This document shows, in pieces, positions 8,201 through 17,910 of a stretch of 64,000 nucleotides of DNA. The stretch's first letter is position 1; each line of letters starts with the position of its first letter. A program made the position numbers and the translations under genes. The DNA is from Rahnella bonaserana. Lineage in GTDB: Bacteria > Pseudomonadota > Gammaproteobacteria > Enterobacterales > Enterobacteriaceae. The stretch is taken from the NCBI RefSeq assembly GCF_019049675.1, contig NZ_JAFMOW010000055.1, positions 62,001 through 126,000 of the forward strand, read 5' to 3'. The notes beneath the pieces were generated by a model. It saw nothing but the letters and a program-made list of their open reading frames with translations, did not search any database and was not told the DNA's origin.

Positions 8201-11200
8201 GTGCCTGCCTCACGGGTTGCGCTGTCTTCCTCCACCGTGTGGGTGGTGGTTTTTTTCATGAACCCTTTTTTGGTTTTGGTTTCTTCTTTGAAGTGGTAAT
8301 CACTTTCAGTGGCGGTTTCTAGGTTAATGTCACGGCCTGCGCCAATACCAATATCGCCGCTGGCAATCACCTGCGCCGCTTCGCTGTTGACGTCACGTCC
8401 GGCCACGATTGTGGTGTTGCCGCCGCTGACGATTTCAGTGCTGTCCTGACGTACTGATTCGTTGATTTCGACCTTTTTCTTCGCTTTGTAGCTGTCGCCC
8501 TGAGTCGTTTCTTCCGCCATCAGGTTCACATCGCGACCGGCCTGCATTGCCACGTCACCTTCTGCGGCTATCCCTGCCGCCTGGCTGTTGATGTCCTGGC
8601 CGGCGACCAGTGTCAGATCGTTACCGCTGGTGATCGTGGTGGTTGCGACATCCGTGCTGTGGGTTTCACTTTTGCCCTGGCGGCTGTTTTCACGCGTTCC
8701 CGCTGCGTTCAGGTTCAGGTCGTTGCCGGCAATCAGGACCGCGTTTTCACCGGCATTAATCTGGCTGGCTTCAATGGTCACATCATTCCCCGCCTGCATA
8801 CCCAGACTGCCACCGGCGGTGATGCTGCTGCCGTCAGACGTCACCGATTCACTGTGTGTGGCGTCTTTACGCCGGAAGCCAGACTGGCTTTCGCTGTCGG
8901 TTATCTGGTTGGCGGTGACATTGATATTGCCGTCTGCCAGCATCAGCAGATTGTCTCCTGCTGCCACATGTGCACCTGCGATGTTGATGTCCTGGCCGGC
9001 CTTCAGGATCATGTCGTCCTGAGCAATGATCCCCGCCATCGGGCCGCTTTGTGTCTCGCTGAAACTGACAGACTCGCCGCGCCTGCCCGTTCCGCCTGCC
9101 TGCCATTGTTCGGTTTGCGTGATGTTATTAATGCTGCCGCCTGTGCTTTCGAGCTGGACGGTTTTGCCGCTGATGGTGGAGCCGATGTTATTGATATCAC
9201 CCAGGGCGCTGAGTTGCAGACCGCCGCCTGCCTGCATCAGACTGGCATTCAGGTTGCTGATGCCGTTCTGGCTGCCGATAAAAAGGTTATTGTTTGCGGC
9301 GAGGGTGCTGCCGCTATTGGTGATATTGCCGCCCGAAAGTCCGACATTATTGCCGGCAATCACGCTGCCGTTATTCATCGTGACGTCTTTTGGTGACAGA
9401 TACACTTTCGGCACCATTACCGTCTGGCCGTTGATGCTGGCGGATTCCCACCACAAGATACTGCTGTCGAGCGCGGCGATTTGCGTGGCCGTCAGCGCTA
9501 CACCAAAGGCCAACCCAAGCGACTGTTGCGCACCTGCTGCGTTATCCATCAGGTACTGCATCTGCTCGAGATCGGAACCCAGACCGCTGATATAGCGGCT
9601 GCCGGTCTGGTTGAGCATAAAGTTACTGACGTAGCGCGTATCGAATGCCGCATCACCGATGAAGCGGTAATCGTATTCCGGATGCAGGTTAAGTTTGTCG
9701 AGGAAATACGCCGAACCGAGGAATTTATTCTGGTCTGTGTACTCGCTGTTAGTTTCACGCGGAGCCGTACCGGGTTGGATCCCCATTAATGCGTACAGGT
9801 CGCCAAACAGGTTTTGATCGAGTTGCCCCAGCCTGTCGAGTTTCGGGTTCGTGATGATCAGATACGGGCTGTTCGCATCGGTTGAAGGGACAAAATAGCC
9901 ATTATTATCCGATGGCAGAGGATATAAGCTGTTGCCCCCGGCGATGTGAGCAACCGCATCGGTGAGACTCTCGTACCATTGTGGCGAGGTGATGTCCGCG
10001 CTATCTGCGTTGGTGAGATCCTGCTGCTGAACGCCATCAGGCTGGCTGAGCGTATTGAGTGTCGGTGCCTCGATGGTGTGGCTTGTCCCTCCGGCATTCG
10101 CCGTGGTCATGGTGTTACTGATATCCTGGGTGAAATTGGCAATGATATTGCCACCCGCCTGGATGACTGAGCGGTAGAGTTCGCTTGCTTGTAATTCCGT
10201 AACCTTTTCAGTCGCTGTCAGAATATAACGGATATATTCATTGGCGTTATATTCATGATTCTTAACCCATGTTTTCACATCCTCATACGCTGGAAAAGGC
10301 TTTAATTCATAACCACATTCATACTGGCACTGATATTCAAATGTCTGATAGGTAGATATTTTTCCCGTTTGTACCGAGTTATTATTAAGGGTTCCACCAG
10401 TCAGATACATATCACCTGCGGCAAGAAGATAGCTGCTGTTGTTATCAATTACATCTGAAATGGCGTAAAAATCTCTGCCTGATGAGATACGTGACGCACC
10501 GCCGTTTGCTGTTGCCTGTACCGCTGTTTCATCAATCAGAACTCTTTTCTGATCATAATCAAATGTCGGCATCAGGTTGTCATATGTGGTGCAATGAGTA
10601 TTTACCCCTCCTTTACAGACTGTATAAACGTGAATACCTAATTTATCAGCGTCAATATCCGACAAGTAAACATCCATATACGGCTGATTATCGGGCGCAA
10701 ATTCGTTATAAGTTGATGTGATTTCCAGCCCGTCCCGCTCATTCAGTAAATGCCCGGTTTTCACCGTAATATCCCCATTTACCGTCTCGATATTTCCCGA
10801 AGTATTCACCACTTCGGCGTTCGCATTGCCCGCCATGTCGCGCTGCATCCACAGGCTGTTACCGGCCAGAATATCGCCGTGGTTATTGTGAATAGCATTT
10901 GCCAGCAGATACATATTGTTGCCCGCATACAGCAGGGCGGTATTGAGAATATTGCCGGCGGCATTCAGGGTCAGTGAGCCCGTGGTGCCGATAAAACCAT
11001 CGACAGTAATATTCCCACGGCTGTTCAGTGCCACATCGCCACCGGCCTGCAATGTGCCTGTGGCGTTCATCGCAATACTTTCCGCGGATAGGGCGCTTGC
11101 GCCGCTGCCGGTGGTGATTTGTCCGTTATTGGTGAGCGCCGTTCCGGCAGTCAGATTCACCGCCTGGCCCTGCATTATGCTCTGATTGTTTATCGCGCCA

Positions 11201-14112
11201 TTGCTGGTGATATCCAGCACGTTGCCTGCCGCCAGCACATTTTTTCCTGTAAAAACGCTGGTTAATTTCAGGGTTAAATTACCCAGCGCAACCACCTGAC
11301 CAAGCTGTTCGAAAACGTTGCTGGTCAGCAGTAAGTTACCGCCGCTGTAAAGTTTACCTGTGGCCCGGTGTTCAATCCGGTCAGCATGAATCGCCAGATT
11401 CGAGGTGCTAAACACGGTTCCTGAGTTATCAATTGCAGTGGCATTCAGCAGCAGCGATGTGGCCTGTAGCCAGTTGTTATTGGTCAGGCTCGCCGTGTTA
11501 AACGTGAGTTCACCGCCGGAAAGAATTTTACCGTCGTTACGTGCGGACGCTGAGGCATCAATACGTGTCGTGCCGCCGCCCTGAATCAGGCCGTAGTTCA
11601 CGAGATTTGGCGTGGTGAGGTTCAGGGTGTTCTGGCTCAGGACAATACCTGCAGCGTGGTTGGTCAGATCACCGGTGAATGCGAGGTCATTGTTCGCCTG
11701 AATACGTCCGCTGTTGTCGACAGAATCGCTGATCAGGGCAATGTCCGTGCCCTGAATTTGCCCGGCATTATTGACTGTCGCTGCACTCAGTCCCAGTGTT
11801 CCGTCTGTCAACAGCGTCTTGTTCTGATGCTGAGTAAATGCCCCGGTCAGCGCCACCACCAGTCCGTTGACGCCGATGATGTCGCCATTGTTATTCAGCG
11901 ATCCACCGTTAATCACCAGATTATTGCCCTGCAATGCGCCACGATTATCAAGCGACTCTCCCGTCAGGGTGAGATTTGCGGCACTCAGCAGAGAGCCCTG
12001 ATTAGCGATGTTTTGCGCGGCAAGGTTAGCGTTGCCCTGGCTTAAGATGTCGCCGTCGTTACTCAGTGTGCCGGCAAGCGAAACATCCAGTTTATCCGTC
12101 CCCAGCAGGGAGCCTGTATTAGTCCAGTCGCGGGCGGTGATGACAACATTTTGCCCCTGCAGGGTGCCAGCCGTGTTGAGTAAACCCGTATCCAGTGTCA
12201 GTGAGCCTGCCGTCAGCGTGCGGCTGGTGCTGCCTGTGCTCAGTTCATCTGCCGTCATGTGCAGCGCAGAAGTTCCCTGCCACAGGCCCTCATTACTGAA
12301 CGTTTGGGTCTTCAGTGACAGGTCGTTCGCCATTACCTGTCCAGCATTGAGAACAGTATCGCCGCTGATGTCCAGATACCCCTGACTTAAAAACAAGCCC
12401 TCACTCAGGTTATTAAATTGACCGCTGCTCACGGTCAGATCGGCCGCAGTGGTTACGCCGCCATGAATCAGATTCTGTGCCGTAAGCGTGAGGGCACCTT
12501 GTGCCACCTGAGTGCCATACAGCGTGGCATCCGTGGCTGTCAGCGTGAGTGAACCATCAGACTGGAGCTGCGCGTCACGCTGGCTGGTCAGTTTATTCGC
12601 TTGCACCGAAAGATCGCCGTGGGCGATAACATCCCCGTCCAGATTGGCTTCACGGGTTTTCAGTGAAACATTGCCAAGACTGGTCGACAGTGAACCCTTT
12701 GCGGCTGTCAGTGACTGGCCATTTATTGCCAGTGATTTTTTGCCTGATAAAGTCCCGTTTTGCCGGATATTTTCTGCAGACACAATCAGCGCTTCGTCAG
12801 ATAAAATGTCTCCACCCGCTGCGTTGCTCAGGGCTTTTACGGCACTTATTGAGGTAGTGCCTTTGGCAGCAATTTTTCCGCTGTTGGACAGGGAACCGCT
12901 GCTTATAGCGGCGTTGTTACCGGCTATCAGCTGGCCCTGATTGGTTATCGTTCCCGCAACCTGTGCTGAAATATCACGCGCCGTATTGACGCTGCTGCTG
13001 CCATCCTGGGTTAAATCCTGTGCGTTGAGACTGAGGTTTTTTCCTGCGGTCAAACGAGTGTTGCTTAACGTCAGTTTGCCCTCGCTGTTCAGGGCGATAT
13101 TGTTGTCGCTGGCAAAGGTGCCATTGCTAAGTGCGATGTCCTGCCCGCTGACATTCATACTGCCACTGGCTTTATGTTCACCGCTTAGCGTAACGCTTTC
13201 TCCTTTGGCATTCAGGCTGCCGCTGGCAAGGCTGTTTTGCACGGTGAGTTTGCCGCTGGCATTCAGCGTGATATCTCCCTGACGTGCGTTCAGATTGCCA
13301 AGGTTAACTCCCACGCCTTTGTCACTGGAAATCAGTCGGATACGACTGGCGTACATGCCGCCGAGCGCGCCGGTATCCACTGCCACCACGGGTGCTGCGC
13401 CTTCACCGGCAATCGCGGTGATGCGGCCATTTTTGTCCACACGGTTAGCGCCGGTGATAACGTTCATCGCGTTAGCATGAATTTGTGCATTCACTTCTGT
13501 GGCCCGCGAGATGATTGACAGCGCATCCGACTCACTGGCATTCAGCCCCTGGCCTTCAACGGTGATGGAACCTTTGTTGACATCAAGGGATTGTAAGTTG
13601 CCACTCGCATCGAACACCGGTTTACCCGTGGTGAGCGTGGCATTCGGTGTATTGATAAAGCCGCAGCCGTTACAGGTGATGCCATACGGGTTAGCAACCA
13701 TCACGTTGGCCGCTTTTCCTGCGACTTCTGTGTAACCGTTCAGTTGTGAACGGTTCGCGCCCGTCACTTCGTTAATAATGCCGCGCGCCTCCTGGCCTGC
13801 TTTCAGGTTGGGGTTGTTCTGGATCAGCCCGCCTAGCTGTGTCTGGTTTAGCTGGCCGGTGGCATTGTTGAGGATCAGTCCCTCTTTGCCGACGTTGTAG
13901 TTTTGAAACTGGTTATGCGAAATCCCCGCCCCGTTAGGAGTGGCGATATTCACCACTGGCACACCGTTGCCGGCCTTATCAATGCCTGTAGCACTATTCG
14001 CCGGGGTCGGTGCGGCGAACGCCGGGAAAACCGGTTGTCCTGCCAGCAAGCCACAGATCAGATAACTCAGCAGGCTTTGAGCGAAGCAGGTTGGTTGTTG
14101 ATGATTATCCAT
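5293..14112 (-). CDS. cdiA: CdiA contact-dependent inhibition toxin / filamentous haemagglutinin
   Basis: Large exported effector of a two-partner secretion CDI system, 2939 residues. Signal peptide about residues 1-33 (LLAGQPVFPAFA). The TPS/haemagglutination domain has NPYGITCNGCGF at 141-152. FHA-1 repeats run to about 1090. A region with several cysteines at about 1095-1350 fits the receptor-binding domain, and a Tyr/Pro-rich stretch lies at about 1370-1560. FHA-2 repeats run from about 1575. The pre-toxin part from about 2520 includes LSTLAAGLAGGL, then VNNN near 2725 in the place of the usual VENN. The last ~210 residues are Gly/Ala-rich and hydrophobic and should be the toxin. The start has AGGGAAAA upstream and lies 12 bp after cdiB. 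Toxin activity is not recognised; a membrane target is inferred from the membrane immunity gene. Confidence 0.93.
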   Translation of the reverse strand: MDNHQQPTCFAQSLLSYLICGLLAGQPVFPAFAAPTPANSATGIDKAGNGVPVVNIATPNGAGISHNQFQNYNVGKEGLILNNATGQLNQTQLGGLIQNNPNLKAGQEARGIINEVTGANRSQLNGYTEVAGKAANVMVANPYGITCNGCGFINTPNATLTTGKPVFDASGNLQSLDVNKGSITVEGQGLNASESDALSIISRATEVNAQIHANAMNVITGANRVDKNGRITAIAGEGAAPVVAVDTGALGGMYASRIRLISSDKGVGVNLGNLNARQGDITLNASGKLTVQNSLASGSLNAKGESVTLSGEHKASGSMNVSGQDIALSNGTFASDNNIALNSEGKLTLSNTRLTAGKNLSLNAQDLTQDGSSSVNTARDISAQVAGTITNQGQLIAGNNAAISSGSLSNSGKIAAKGTTSISAVKALSNAAGGDILSDEALIVSAENIRQNGTLSGKKSLAINGQSLTAAKGSLSTSLGNVSLKTREANLDGDVIAHGDLSVQANKLTSQRDAQLQSDGSLTLTATDATLYGTQVAQGALTLTAQNLIHGGVTTAADLTVSSGQFNNLSEGLFLSQGYLDISGDTVLNAGQVMANDLSLKTQTFSNEGLWQGTSALHMTADELSTGSTSRTLTAGSLTLDTGLLNTAGTLQGQNVVITARDWTNTGSLLGTDKLDVSLAGTLSNDGDILSQGNANLAAQNIANQGSLLSAANLTLTGESLDNRGALQGNNLVINGGSLNNNGDIIGVNGLVVALTGAFTQHQNKTLLTDGTLGLSAATVNNAGQIQGTDIALISDSVDNSGRIQANNDLAFTGDLTNHAAGIVLSQNTLNLTTPNLVNYGLIQGGGTTRIDASASARNDGKILSGGELTFNTASLTNNNWLQATSLLLNATAIDNSGTVFSTSNLAIHADRIEHRATGKLYSGGNLLLTSNVFEQLGQVVALGNLTLKLTSVFTGKNVLAAGNVLDITSNGAINNQSIMQGQAVNLTAGTALTNNGQITTGSGASALSAESIAMNATGTLQAGGDVALNSRGNITVDGFIGTTGSLTLNAAGNILNTALLYAGNNMYLLANAIHNNHGDILAGNSLWMQRDMAGNANAEVVNTSGNIETVNGDITVKTGHLLNERDGLEITSTYNEFAPDNQPYMDVYLSDIDADKLGIHVYTVCKGGVNTHCTTYDNLMPTFDYDQKRVLIDETAVQATANGGASRISSGRDFYAISDVIDNNSSYLLAAGDMYLTGGTLNNNSVQTGKISTYQTFEYQCQYECGYELKPFPAYEDVKTWVKNHEYNANEYIRYILTATEKVTELQASELYRSVIQAGGNIIANFTQDISNTMTTANAGGTSHTIEAPTLNTLSQPDGVQQQDLTNADSADITSPQWYESLTDAVAHIAGGNSLYPLPSDNNGYFVPSTDANSPYLIITNPKLDRLGQLDQNLFGDLYALMGIQPGTAPRETNSEYTDQNKFLGSAYFLDKLNLHPEYDYRFIGDAAFDTRYVSNFMLNQTGSRYISGLGSDLEQMQYLMDNAAGAQQSLGLAFGVALTATQIAALDSSILWWESASINGQTVMVPKVYLSPKDVTMNNGSVIAGNNVGLSGGNITNSGSTLAANNNLFIGSQNGISNLNASLMQAGGGLQLSALGDINNIGSTISGKTVQLESTGGSINNITQTEQWQAGGTGRRGESVSFSETQSGPMAGIIAQDDMILKAGQDINIAGAHVAAGDNLLMLADGNINVTANQITDSESQSGFRRKDATHSESVTSDGSSITAGGSLGMQAGNDVTIEASQINAGENAVLIAGNDLNLNAAGTRENSRQGKSETHSTDVATTTITSGNDLTLVAGQDINSQAAGIAAEGDVAMQAGRDVNLMAEETTQGDSYKAKKKVEINESVRQDSTEIVSGGNTTIVAGRDVNSEAAQVIASGDIGIGAGRDINLETATESDYHFKEETKTKKGFMKKTTTHTVEEDSATREAGTLLSGDNVALVAGNDLLVKGSAVVGDGNVSLNAGNNIDIVAATNSDSTYRLKEKKKSGMFSGGGIGVTIGTSKSRYEMNDEGTTQSESFSTVGSTGGNVSINAGGQAHIGGADIIAGKDLSIKGDSVLIEPGRDARTHDESFEQKQSGLTIALSGAAGSAVNSAVTTAQSVSDESDDRLAALKIAQGVMSGVSTGQAMELAQATTGDASTAFGISASLGTQSSKSESHSGQNTATGSTLTAGDNLSVTATGGDITAIGSQIKAGLDVALNAADDINLISSQNTQWLEGENSSSGGAIGIGIGMGESGAGINISASGNASRGSESGNGTQHNETTIDAGNRISINSGDDTTIAGAQVSGNSVVADIGGDLTISSLQDSDYYDSSQKSISGGASFSFGTMTGSGGISAANDKMNSDYNSVTEQSGIFAGDGGFDITVGGHTQLDGAVIASTGPADKNRLDTGTLGFSDIGNKAEYSTEHQGAGISTGGTIAENFIGNMANGVLVGAGGEGEASGTTKAAISAGTINIRDTENQQQDVADLSRDVEHANGSISPIFDKEKEQKRLEIAQALGDVGSQAMDIARTAGEIKGLEKAKAAHPELSGKDLLETKEYKDTQKQYGTGSDIQQGISAATMALQGLAGGDMAAALAGGAAPYLAEVVKKATGDNQGANIIAHAVVNAALAAAQGKDAASGAAGAAAGELAGMIALDTYGKPVSELTEQEKQKVLALSTLAAGLAGGLTGDSTADGMTGAIAGNTTVNNNLLGGGTEAGQEAWIRQHGIDMASCESAPGSASCQKAQNERDAVAGAMATAGLIYLPGAMQATGAIGGSANAGIQYLINGEVNPTDVLIATYVGAFTANTGAWGTIGWNAAGGATSNYLKGDDPLTGAGWGAGGAALGYGIGKYVITAPLDKMLNPTWKNYKWVDMGMGISKPLPSSPIPGISGNGGAALSTEIGSQLGPKVIDILEEKLK
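6239..6552 (-). repeat. 314-bp repeat, copy inside cdiA
   Basis: Partner of the 4722-5035 block, within the pre-toxin part of cdiA. Recombination between the two would delete the cdiA-CT and cdiI (about 1.5 kb) and fuse the orphan toxin to the CdiA shaft. Confidence 0.9.
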
Positions 14113-14124
14113 AATCGTTTTCCC

Positions 14125-15810
14125 TTAAATCACAAACGCGATGCGGTAATAAATGCTGAAGTGGTCAGGCGCTAACCAGTCTGGATATTGCAACGGTGTG
14201 CCTACGGTAAGCTGGCTGGAGTAGTAACGATTGGTGGCAGAAAGCCCGACGGCGGCCCCCCACAGCGTGCCGGACGCCCACGGGTCTTTGTTATCTTTTT
14301 GCAGCCAGCCACCGTCGAGTGCGACCACGCTGCTGACCTGACCCAGAAGCGGCAATGTGAGCAGTCTGTAGTTCAGTTCGTTACGCCAGTAGCCGCCGTT
14401 ATCGCCGGAAAGATATTGCTCTTTAAAGCCGCGCACCGAGCTTTCGCCACCGATGGTCAGACGCTCGCTGCCATAAAGTCTGTCCGGTGACCACTGACCG
14501 TAGAAGCTGGTCAGCCACCATAAAGCGTCAGCCACAGGCAACTGAAAGCTGCCGTTAAGGCTCCATTTTTTAAATCCCGCTTTCGGCAAATCATCATTTT
14601 TGCCGTTATCTTCTTCCGCGCCCAGCCAGGAGACGCCATGGCTGAATGTGGGGTTGAACGTTGCGACGCCACCGAAGATTTTTTGCGTGTGGTTGAGCCC
14701 AAATTGCAGGCTGGTGAGCTTGCGACTGCTGCTGTCGAGCAACACATCATTGAGAGAGTTATTGCTGATTTGATGTGTCAGTCCGATGGAGGCACCGGTT
14801 TTGATATCACCATCGCGGAATAACACTCGCGAGGTGGTAAAACGGTGACTGATGCTGTCGCCGGTCGATGCCCAGCCAAAGCCATTGTTGTCAATCGTGC
14901 TGAGGTAGTTGCTCCAGCTATAGCTGTAATCAAACAGGTTATAACCGTAGGGAATGCTCAATCCTGCCTGAACGTTTTGTGCGTCATGGGTAGACGAGAA
15001 ATCGCTGCTGCGCCCACCGCTGATGAACCATTTATCCGCAATACCCAGCACATTATTGGCTGTCAGTGAGCCGCCAAACTGCCCTGTACCGGTACTTTTC
15101 TGCCCGCTGTTATCAAAGTTAAGTGAGACACTGAGGGGGAATTCCGGTGTGGCGGTGAGATTGACAATCGAATAGCCTGATTTCTCGCCCGGATGGATCT
15201 CTATTTGCACCGGGTCATTGCGTAACCGGTTGATTTGCTCCATACCCTGTTCGATGTCACGCAGATTAAGAATGCCGCCTTCCATCCCGGGAAAAGCCAT
15301 CTTTAACTGTGAAGATGAGCTACCTTCGAGGGTAATTTTATCCAGACGGCCTTCCAGTACCGAAATATTTAATTCGCCCTGAGATAAATCTTGCTCGGTG
15401 ATAAAAGCCCGGCTGGTTATATATCCCTGATGAATATACCAGTCAGAGATTTGACGGGTTATCTCCGCGATCCCGCTCATCCCCACACATTGGTTAAGAT
15501 GAGGCTTAATAATCTCGCGTTGTTTTTTATCAGAAATGAGTATTGCGTTATTTATATATATCTTATGAATGTAAAAGCAGGGGCCAATATCTGTTTCTGA
15601 TTGAGATTCAACGGGAGGAAGAGGGGACAGACTGCGTTGCAGATCATCACGTTGTTGTTGGCTTTGCCTTAATAATTGTTGTTGTTCCTGGCGGATCAGA
15701 CCACGGTCTGCCGGATTGAGGGGAGCAGCAATTGCTGACATAGCAATCCCGGAGATTAAAAGAGAGGATAAGTATTTAAAAATATAATGTTCGCACAACA
15801 CAAAATTCAT
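14125..15810 (-). CDS. cdiB: CdiB outer-membrane transporter (TpsB/ShlB-FhaC family)
   Basis: Outer-membrane pore that secretes CdiA. The 561-residue protein starts with a signal peptide (hydrophobic LSSLLISGIAMSAIAA), then a Gln/Arg-rich helix (residues about 35-60). POTRA domains follow, with two cysteines in GPCFYIH and LNQCVGMSG, at about 75-215. A 16-strand barrel follows, with the VRGFKEQYLSGDNG motif (loop 6 VRGY/F) near 460 and a C-terminal YYRIAFVI beta signal. Together with cdiA only 12 bp downstream it forms a cdiB-cdiA-cdiI operon. Length and motifs are typical of the family. Confidence 0.94.
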   Translation of the reverse strand: MNFVLCEHYIFKYLSSLLISGIAMSAIAAPLNPADRGLIRQEQQQLLRQSQQQRDDLQRSLSPLPPVESQSETDIGPCFYIHKIYINNAILISDKKQREIIKPHLNQCVGMSGIAEITRQISDWYIHQGYITSRAFITEQDLSQGELNISVLEGRLDKITLEGSSSSQLKMAFPGMEGGILNLRDIEQGMEQINRLRNDPVQIEIHPGEKSGYSIVNLTATPEFPLSVSLNFDNSGQKSTGTGQFGGSLTANNVLGIADKWFISGGRSSDFSSTHDAQNVQAGLSIPYGYNLFDYSYSWSNYLSTIDNNGFGWASTGDSISHRFTTSRVLFRDGDIKTGASIGLTHQISNNSLNDVLLDSSSRKLTSLQFGLNHTQKIFGGVATFNPTFSHGVSWLGAEEDNGKNDDLPKAGFKKWSLNGSFQLPVADALWWLTSFYGQWSPDRLYGSERLTIGGESSVRGFKEQYLSGDNGGYWRNELNYRLLTLPLLGQVSSVVALDGGWLQKDNKDPWASGTLWGAAVGLSATNRYYSSQLTVGTPLQYPDWLAPDHFSIYYRIAFVI

Positions 15811-15960
15811 TCCATGAATAATTAAAGTAATATTTACACACGATTTTTAATATGATGTTACGGAGTCAAAAATAAATCAAATCCTATGATTATATTAATG
15901 CTTAATAAAATTTTCCCGCTGCAATAAGGGATGAGTGAGTGAATAAATTTTATCTGTCAA

Positions 15961-16248
15961 TTATCTGCTTCTGTTATATGTGGGAAAGGGAAATTTCATG
16001 GCACGAAATTGCTGCAATAGAGTTTCTGCCGCACTGACACCTGCAGTCTGAGATGCTTCCTTAAAGCATCGAGCGGTATTGTCGCCATCTGAAATACTCT
16101 CATCGGCTGCCCCGCAGTAAATTTTCAGCATGTCCTGTTCCAGCAGTGCGCCACCGCCCCGTTTCAGCCCATCCCAGTCAATCTTCTGAAATAGCGTAAA
16201 AACACAAAAGGCACCTTTCGGTGCCTTTTCGACGAACATTAAAACCAA
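15961..16248 (-). CDS. Doubtful 95-codon open frame between glpT and cdiB
   Basis: The frame starts right at the glpT stop and runs through the glpT terminator hairpin, so the first ~20 codons are unlikely to be translated. The later part, from an internal ATG (MLKIYCGAADES...), has a plausible protein composition with no hydrophobic segment. No family was recognised and no good ribosome site was seen. It may be a decayed gene remnant. Confidence 0.2.
   Translation of the reverse strand: MVLMFVEKAPKGAFCVFTLFQKIDWDGLKRGGGALLEQDMLKIYCGAADESISDGDNTARCFKEASQTAGVSAAETLLQQFRAMKFPFPTYNRSR
16206..16229 (-). terminator. glpT terminator
   Basis: AAAAGGCACC (16206-16215) and GGTGCCTTTT (16220-16229) form a 10-bp stem with a 4-nt loop, 20 bp past the glpT stop. 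The minus-strand transcript ends in TTTTGTGTTTTT. Confidence 0.85.
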
Positions 16249-17601
16249 TCAGGCATTTTTAGCCAGCTGCGCTTTGTGTTTGTTTTCACTCAGCATAGTC
16301 AGTAACAGCAGCAGAACAGCCAGTACACAACCGGCGATCATCACGATAAAACCGCCGTCCCAGCCAAAGAAGTCAACGGTATAACCGACAATGGCACTGG
16401 CTGCGACCGAACCGCCCAGATAACCAAACAGCCCGGTAAAGCCTGCCGCCGTTCCTGCTGCTTTCTTCGGTGCCAGTTCCAGAGCATGTAAACCAATCAG
16501 CATCACCGGCCCGTAAATCAGGAAGCCGATGGTGATCATGCAGGCCATATCAATACCCGGATTGCCGACGGGATTCAGCCAGTAAACCACGGTAGCGATA
16601 GTCACCAGCACCATGAAGAACACGCCAGTCGCTCCGCGGTTGCCTTTGAATACTTTGTCCGACATCCAGCCACACAGCAGCGTGCCGGGAATGCCTGCGT
16701 ATTCGTAAAGGAAATATGCCCACGAGGATTTATCCAGCGCGAAATGCTTCACTTCTTTCAGGTAAGTCGGCGACCAGTCGAGAATGCCGTAGCGCAGCAG
16801 ATAGACAAAGACGTTAGCCAGTGCGATGTACCACAGCAATTTGTTCGGCAAAATATACTGCATGAAAATCTGCTTTGCCGTCAGTTCCTGCTCGGCTGAC
16901 TCTTTGACATAGTCTGGTGGATAATCGTTTTTATATTCTTCAATCGGCGGCAGGCCGCAGGATTGCGGCGTATCGCGCATGGTCATGAAAGCAAACACGG
17001 CCAGCAGGATCGCCCCGAAAGCAGGCATATAGAGCGCCGCATGCCAGTCGTTAAACCACGCCATACCAAGCAGGAACAGCAGCGGAGGGATACCACCGCC
17101 GACGTTATGCGCACAGTTCCACACCGACACAATGCCGCCACGTTCTTTCTGCGACCACCAGTGGACCATCGTGCGACCGCACGGCGGCCAGCCCATTCCC
17201 TGGAACCAGCCGCAGAGGAACAGCAACACAAACATGATGGCAATGCTCGATGTTGCCCACGGCACGAAGCCCATAAACAACATCACAGCAGCAGCCAGAA
17301 TCAAACCGGCGGGCAAAAATACGCGCGGATTCGAGCGGTCAGACACCGAACCCATAATGAATTTGGATATGCCATACGCAATAGAAATTCCGGAGAGCGC
17401 AAAACCCAGATCGCCACGGGAAAAGCCCTGATCAATCAGATAAGGCATGGCCAGCGCGAAGTTTTTACGCACCAGATAGTAGGCCGCATAACCGAAGAAA
17501 ATCCCCATGAAGATTTGCCAGCGGAGACGACGGTAAAGCGGATCGACGTGAGCCTCATCAACAGGAGCTTTGTGGGGCGCGGGTTTAAAGATACTGAGCA
17601 T
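16249..17601 (-). CDS. glpT: Glycerol-3-phosphate:phosphate antiporter GlpT
   Basis: MFS transporter of the organophosphate:phosphate antiporter family that imports sn-glycerol-3-phosphate in exchange for phosphate, and fosfomycin. The protein is about 450 residues with 12 membrane segments. Hallmarks are [29 protein letters not shown] and [15 protein letters not shown], which match E. coli GlpT almost residue for residue. The ATG at 17601 has GGAGG 7 bp upstream and gives the normal N-terminus ([12 protein letters not shown]). An ATG 18 bp earlier lacks a good site. glpQ is not adjacent here. A GlpR-like operator lies upstream. Confidence 0.95.
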   Translation of the reverse strand: MLSIFKPAPHKAPVDEAHVDPLYRRLRWQIFMGIFFGYAAYYLVRKNFALAMPYLIDQGFSRGDLGFALSGISIAYGISKFIMGSVSDRSNPRVFLPAGLILAAAVMLFMGFVPWATSSIAIMFVLLFLCGWFQGMGWPPCGRTMVHWWSQKERGGIVSVWNCAHNVGGGIPPLLFLLGMAWFNDWHAALYMPAFGAILLAVFAFMTMRDTPQSCGLPPIEEYKNDYPPDYVKESAEQELTAKQIFMQYILPNKLLWYIALANVFVYLLRYGILDWSPTYLKEVKHFALDKSSWAYFLYEYAGIPGTLLCGWMSDKVFKGNRGATGVFFMVLVTIATVVYWLNPVGNPGIDMACMITIGFLIYGPVMLIGLHALELAPKKAAGTAAGFTGLFGYLGGSVAASAIVGYTVDFFGWDGGFIVMIAGCVLAVLLLLLTMLSENKHKAQLAKNA

Positions 17602-17669
17602 AAATGCCTCCGATGGCATAAATCAGGTGGGACTCATCGTGAGCCACGAACGAAATGGCGGAGCCGGTG

Positions 17670-17686
17670 TGTTCCAAAACGAACAT
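17670..17686. promoter_or_regulatory. GlpR-like operator upstream of glpT
   Basis: TGTTC-N6-GAACA (TGTTCCAAAACGAACAT) lies about 70 bp upstream of the glpT start and matches the palindromic half-sites of the E. coli GlpR operator. Repression by GlpR is inferred. Confidence 0.45.
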
Positions 17687-17758
17687 CATTTTAGCCATTC
17701 GCGCACAAACGAACTGTGATTTATGACGGAAATGTTACATTTTTATTACAGCGGAGGC

Positions 17759-17816
17759 GGGGTTTGTGAGATTGAGTAACAGCATAAAACAAAAAAGGCG
17801 GAGCCTGAGCCCCGCC
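17759..17816 (-). repeat. Direct repeat with terminator, left copy
   Basis: GGTTT, then AGTAACAGCATAAAA, then the stem GGCGGAGC / GCCCCGCC: this ~55-bp block is nearly the same as 19399-19451. On the minus strand it reads as a GC-rich hairpin followed by TTTTTTG, so it is also the terminator of the DUF943 gene. The two copies bracket the DUF3289/DUF943 pair. Confidence 0.75.
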
Positions 17817-17910
17817 AGGCAGGTTGGTGACATATCAAAAGACTCATTTGAATCGTCAGACATTTTTATATTTTGATGTGTGATCTTTGAGTTTTTTCAT
17901 TTTTTGCATA

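Noticed and set aside
5832-13735. Many plus-strand open frames of 60-245 codons opposite cdiA
   Set aside because: They are antisense to a long repetitive GC-rich gene, have low-complexity composition and no ribosome sites. They are shadows of cdiA codon usage.
16963-17694. 243-codon plus-strand frame opposite glpT
   Set aside because: glpT is almost identical to the E. coli gene on the other strand; the antisense frame has Arg/His-rich sequence and no start signals.
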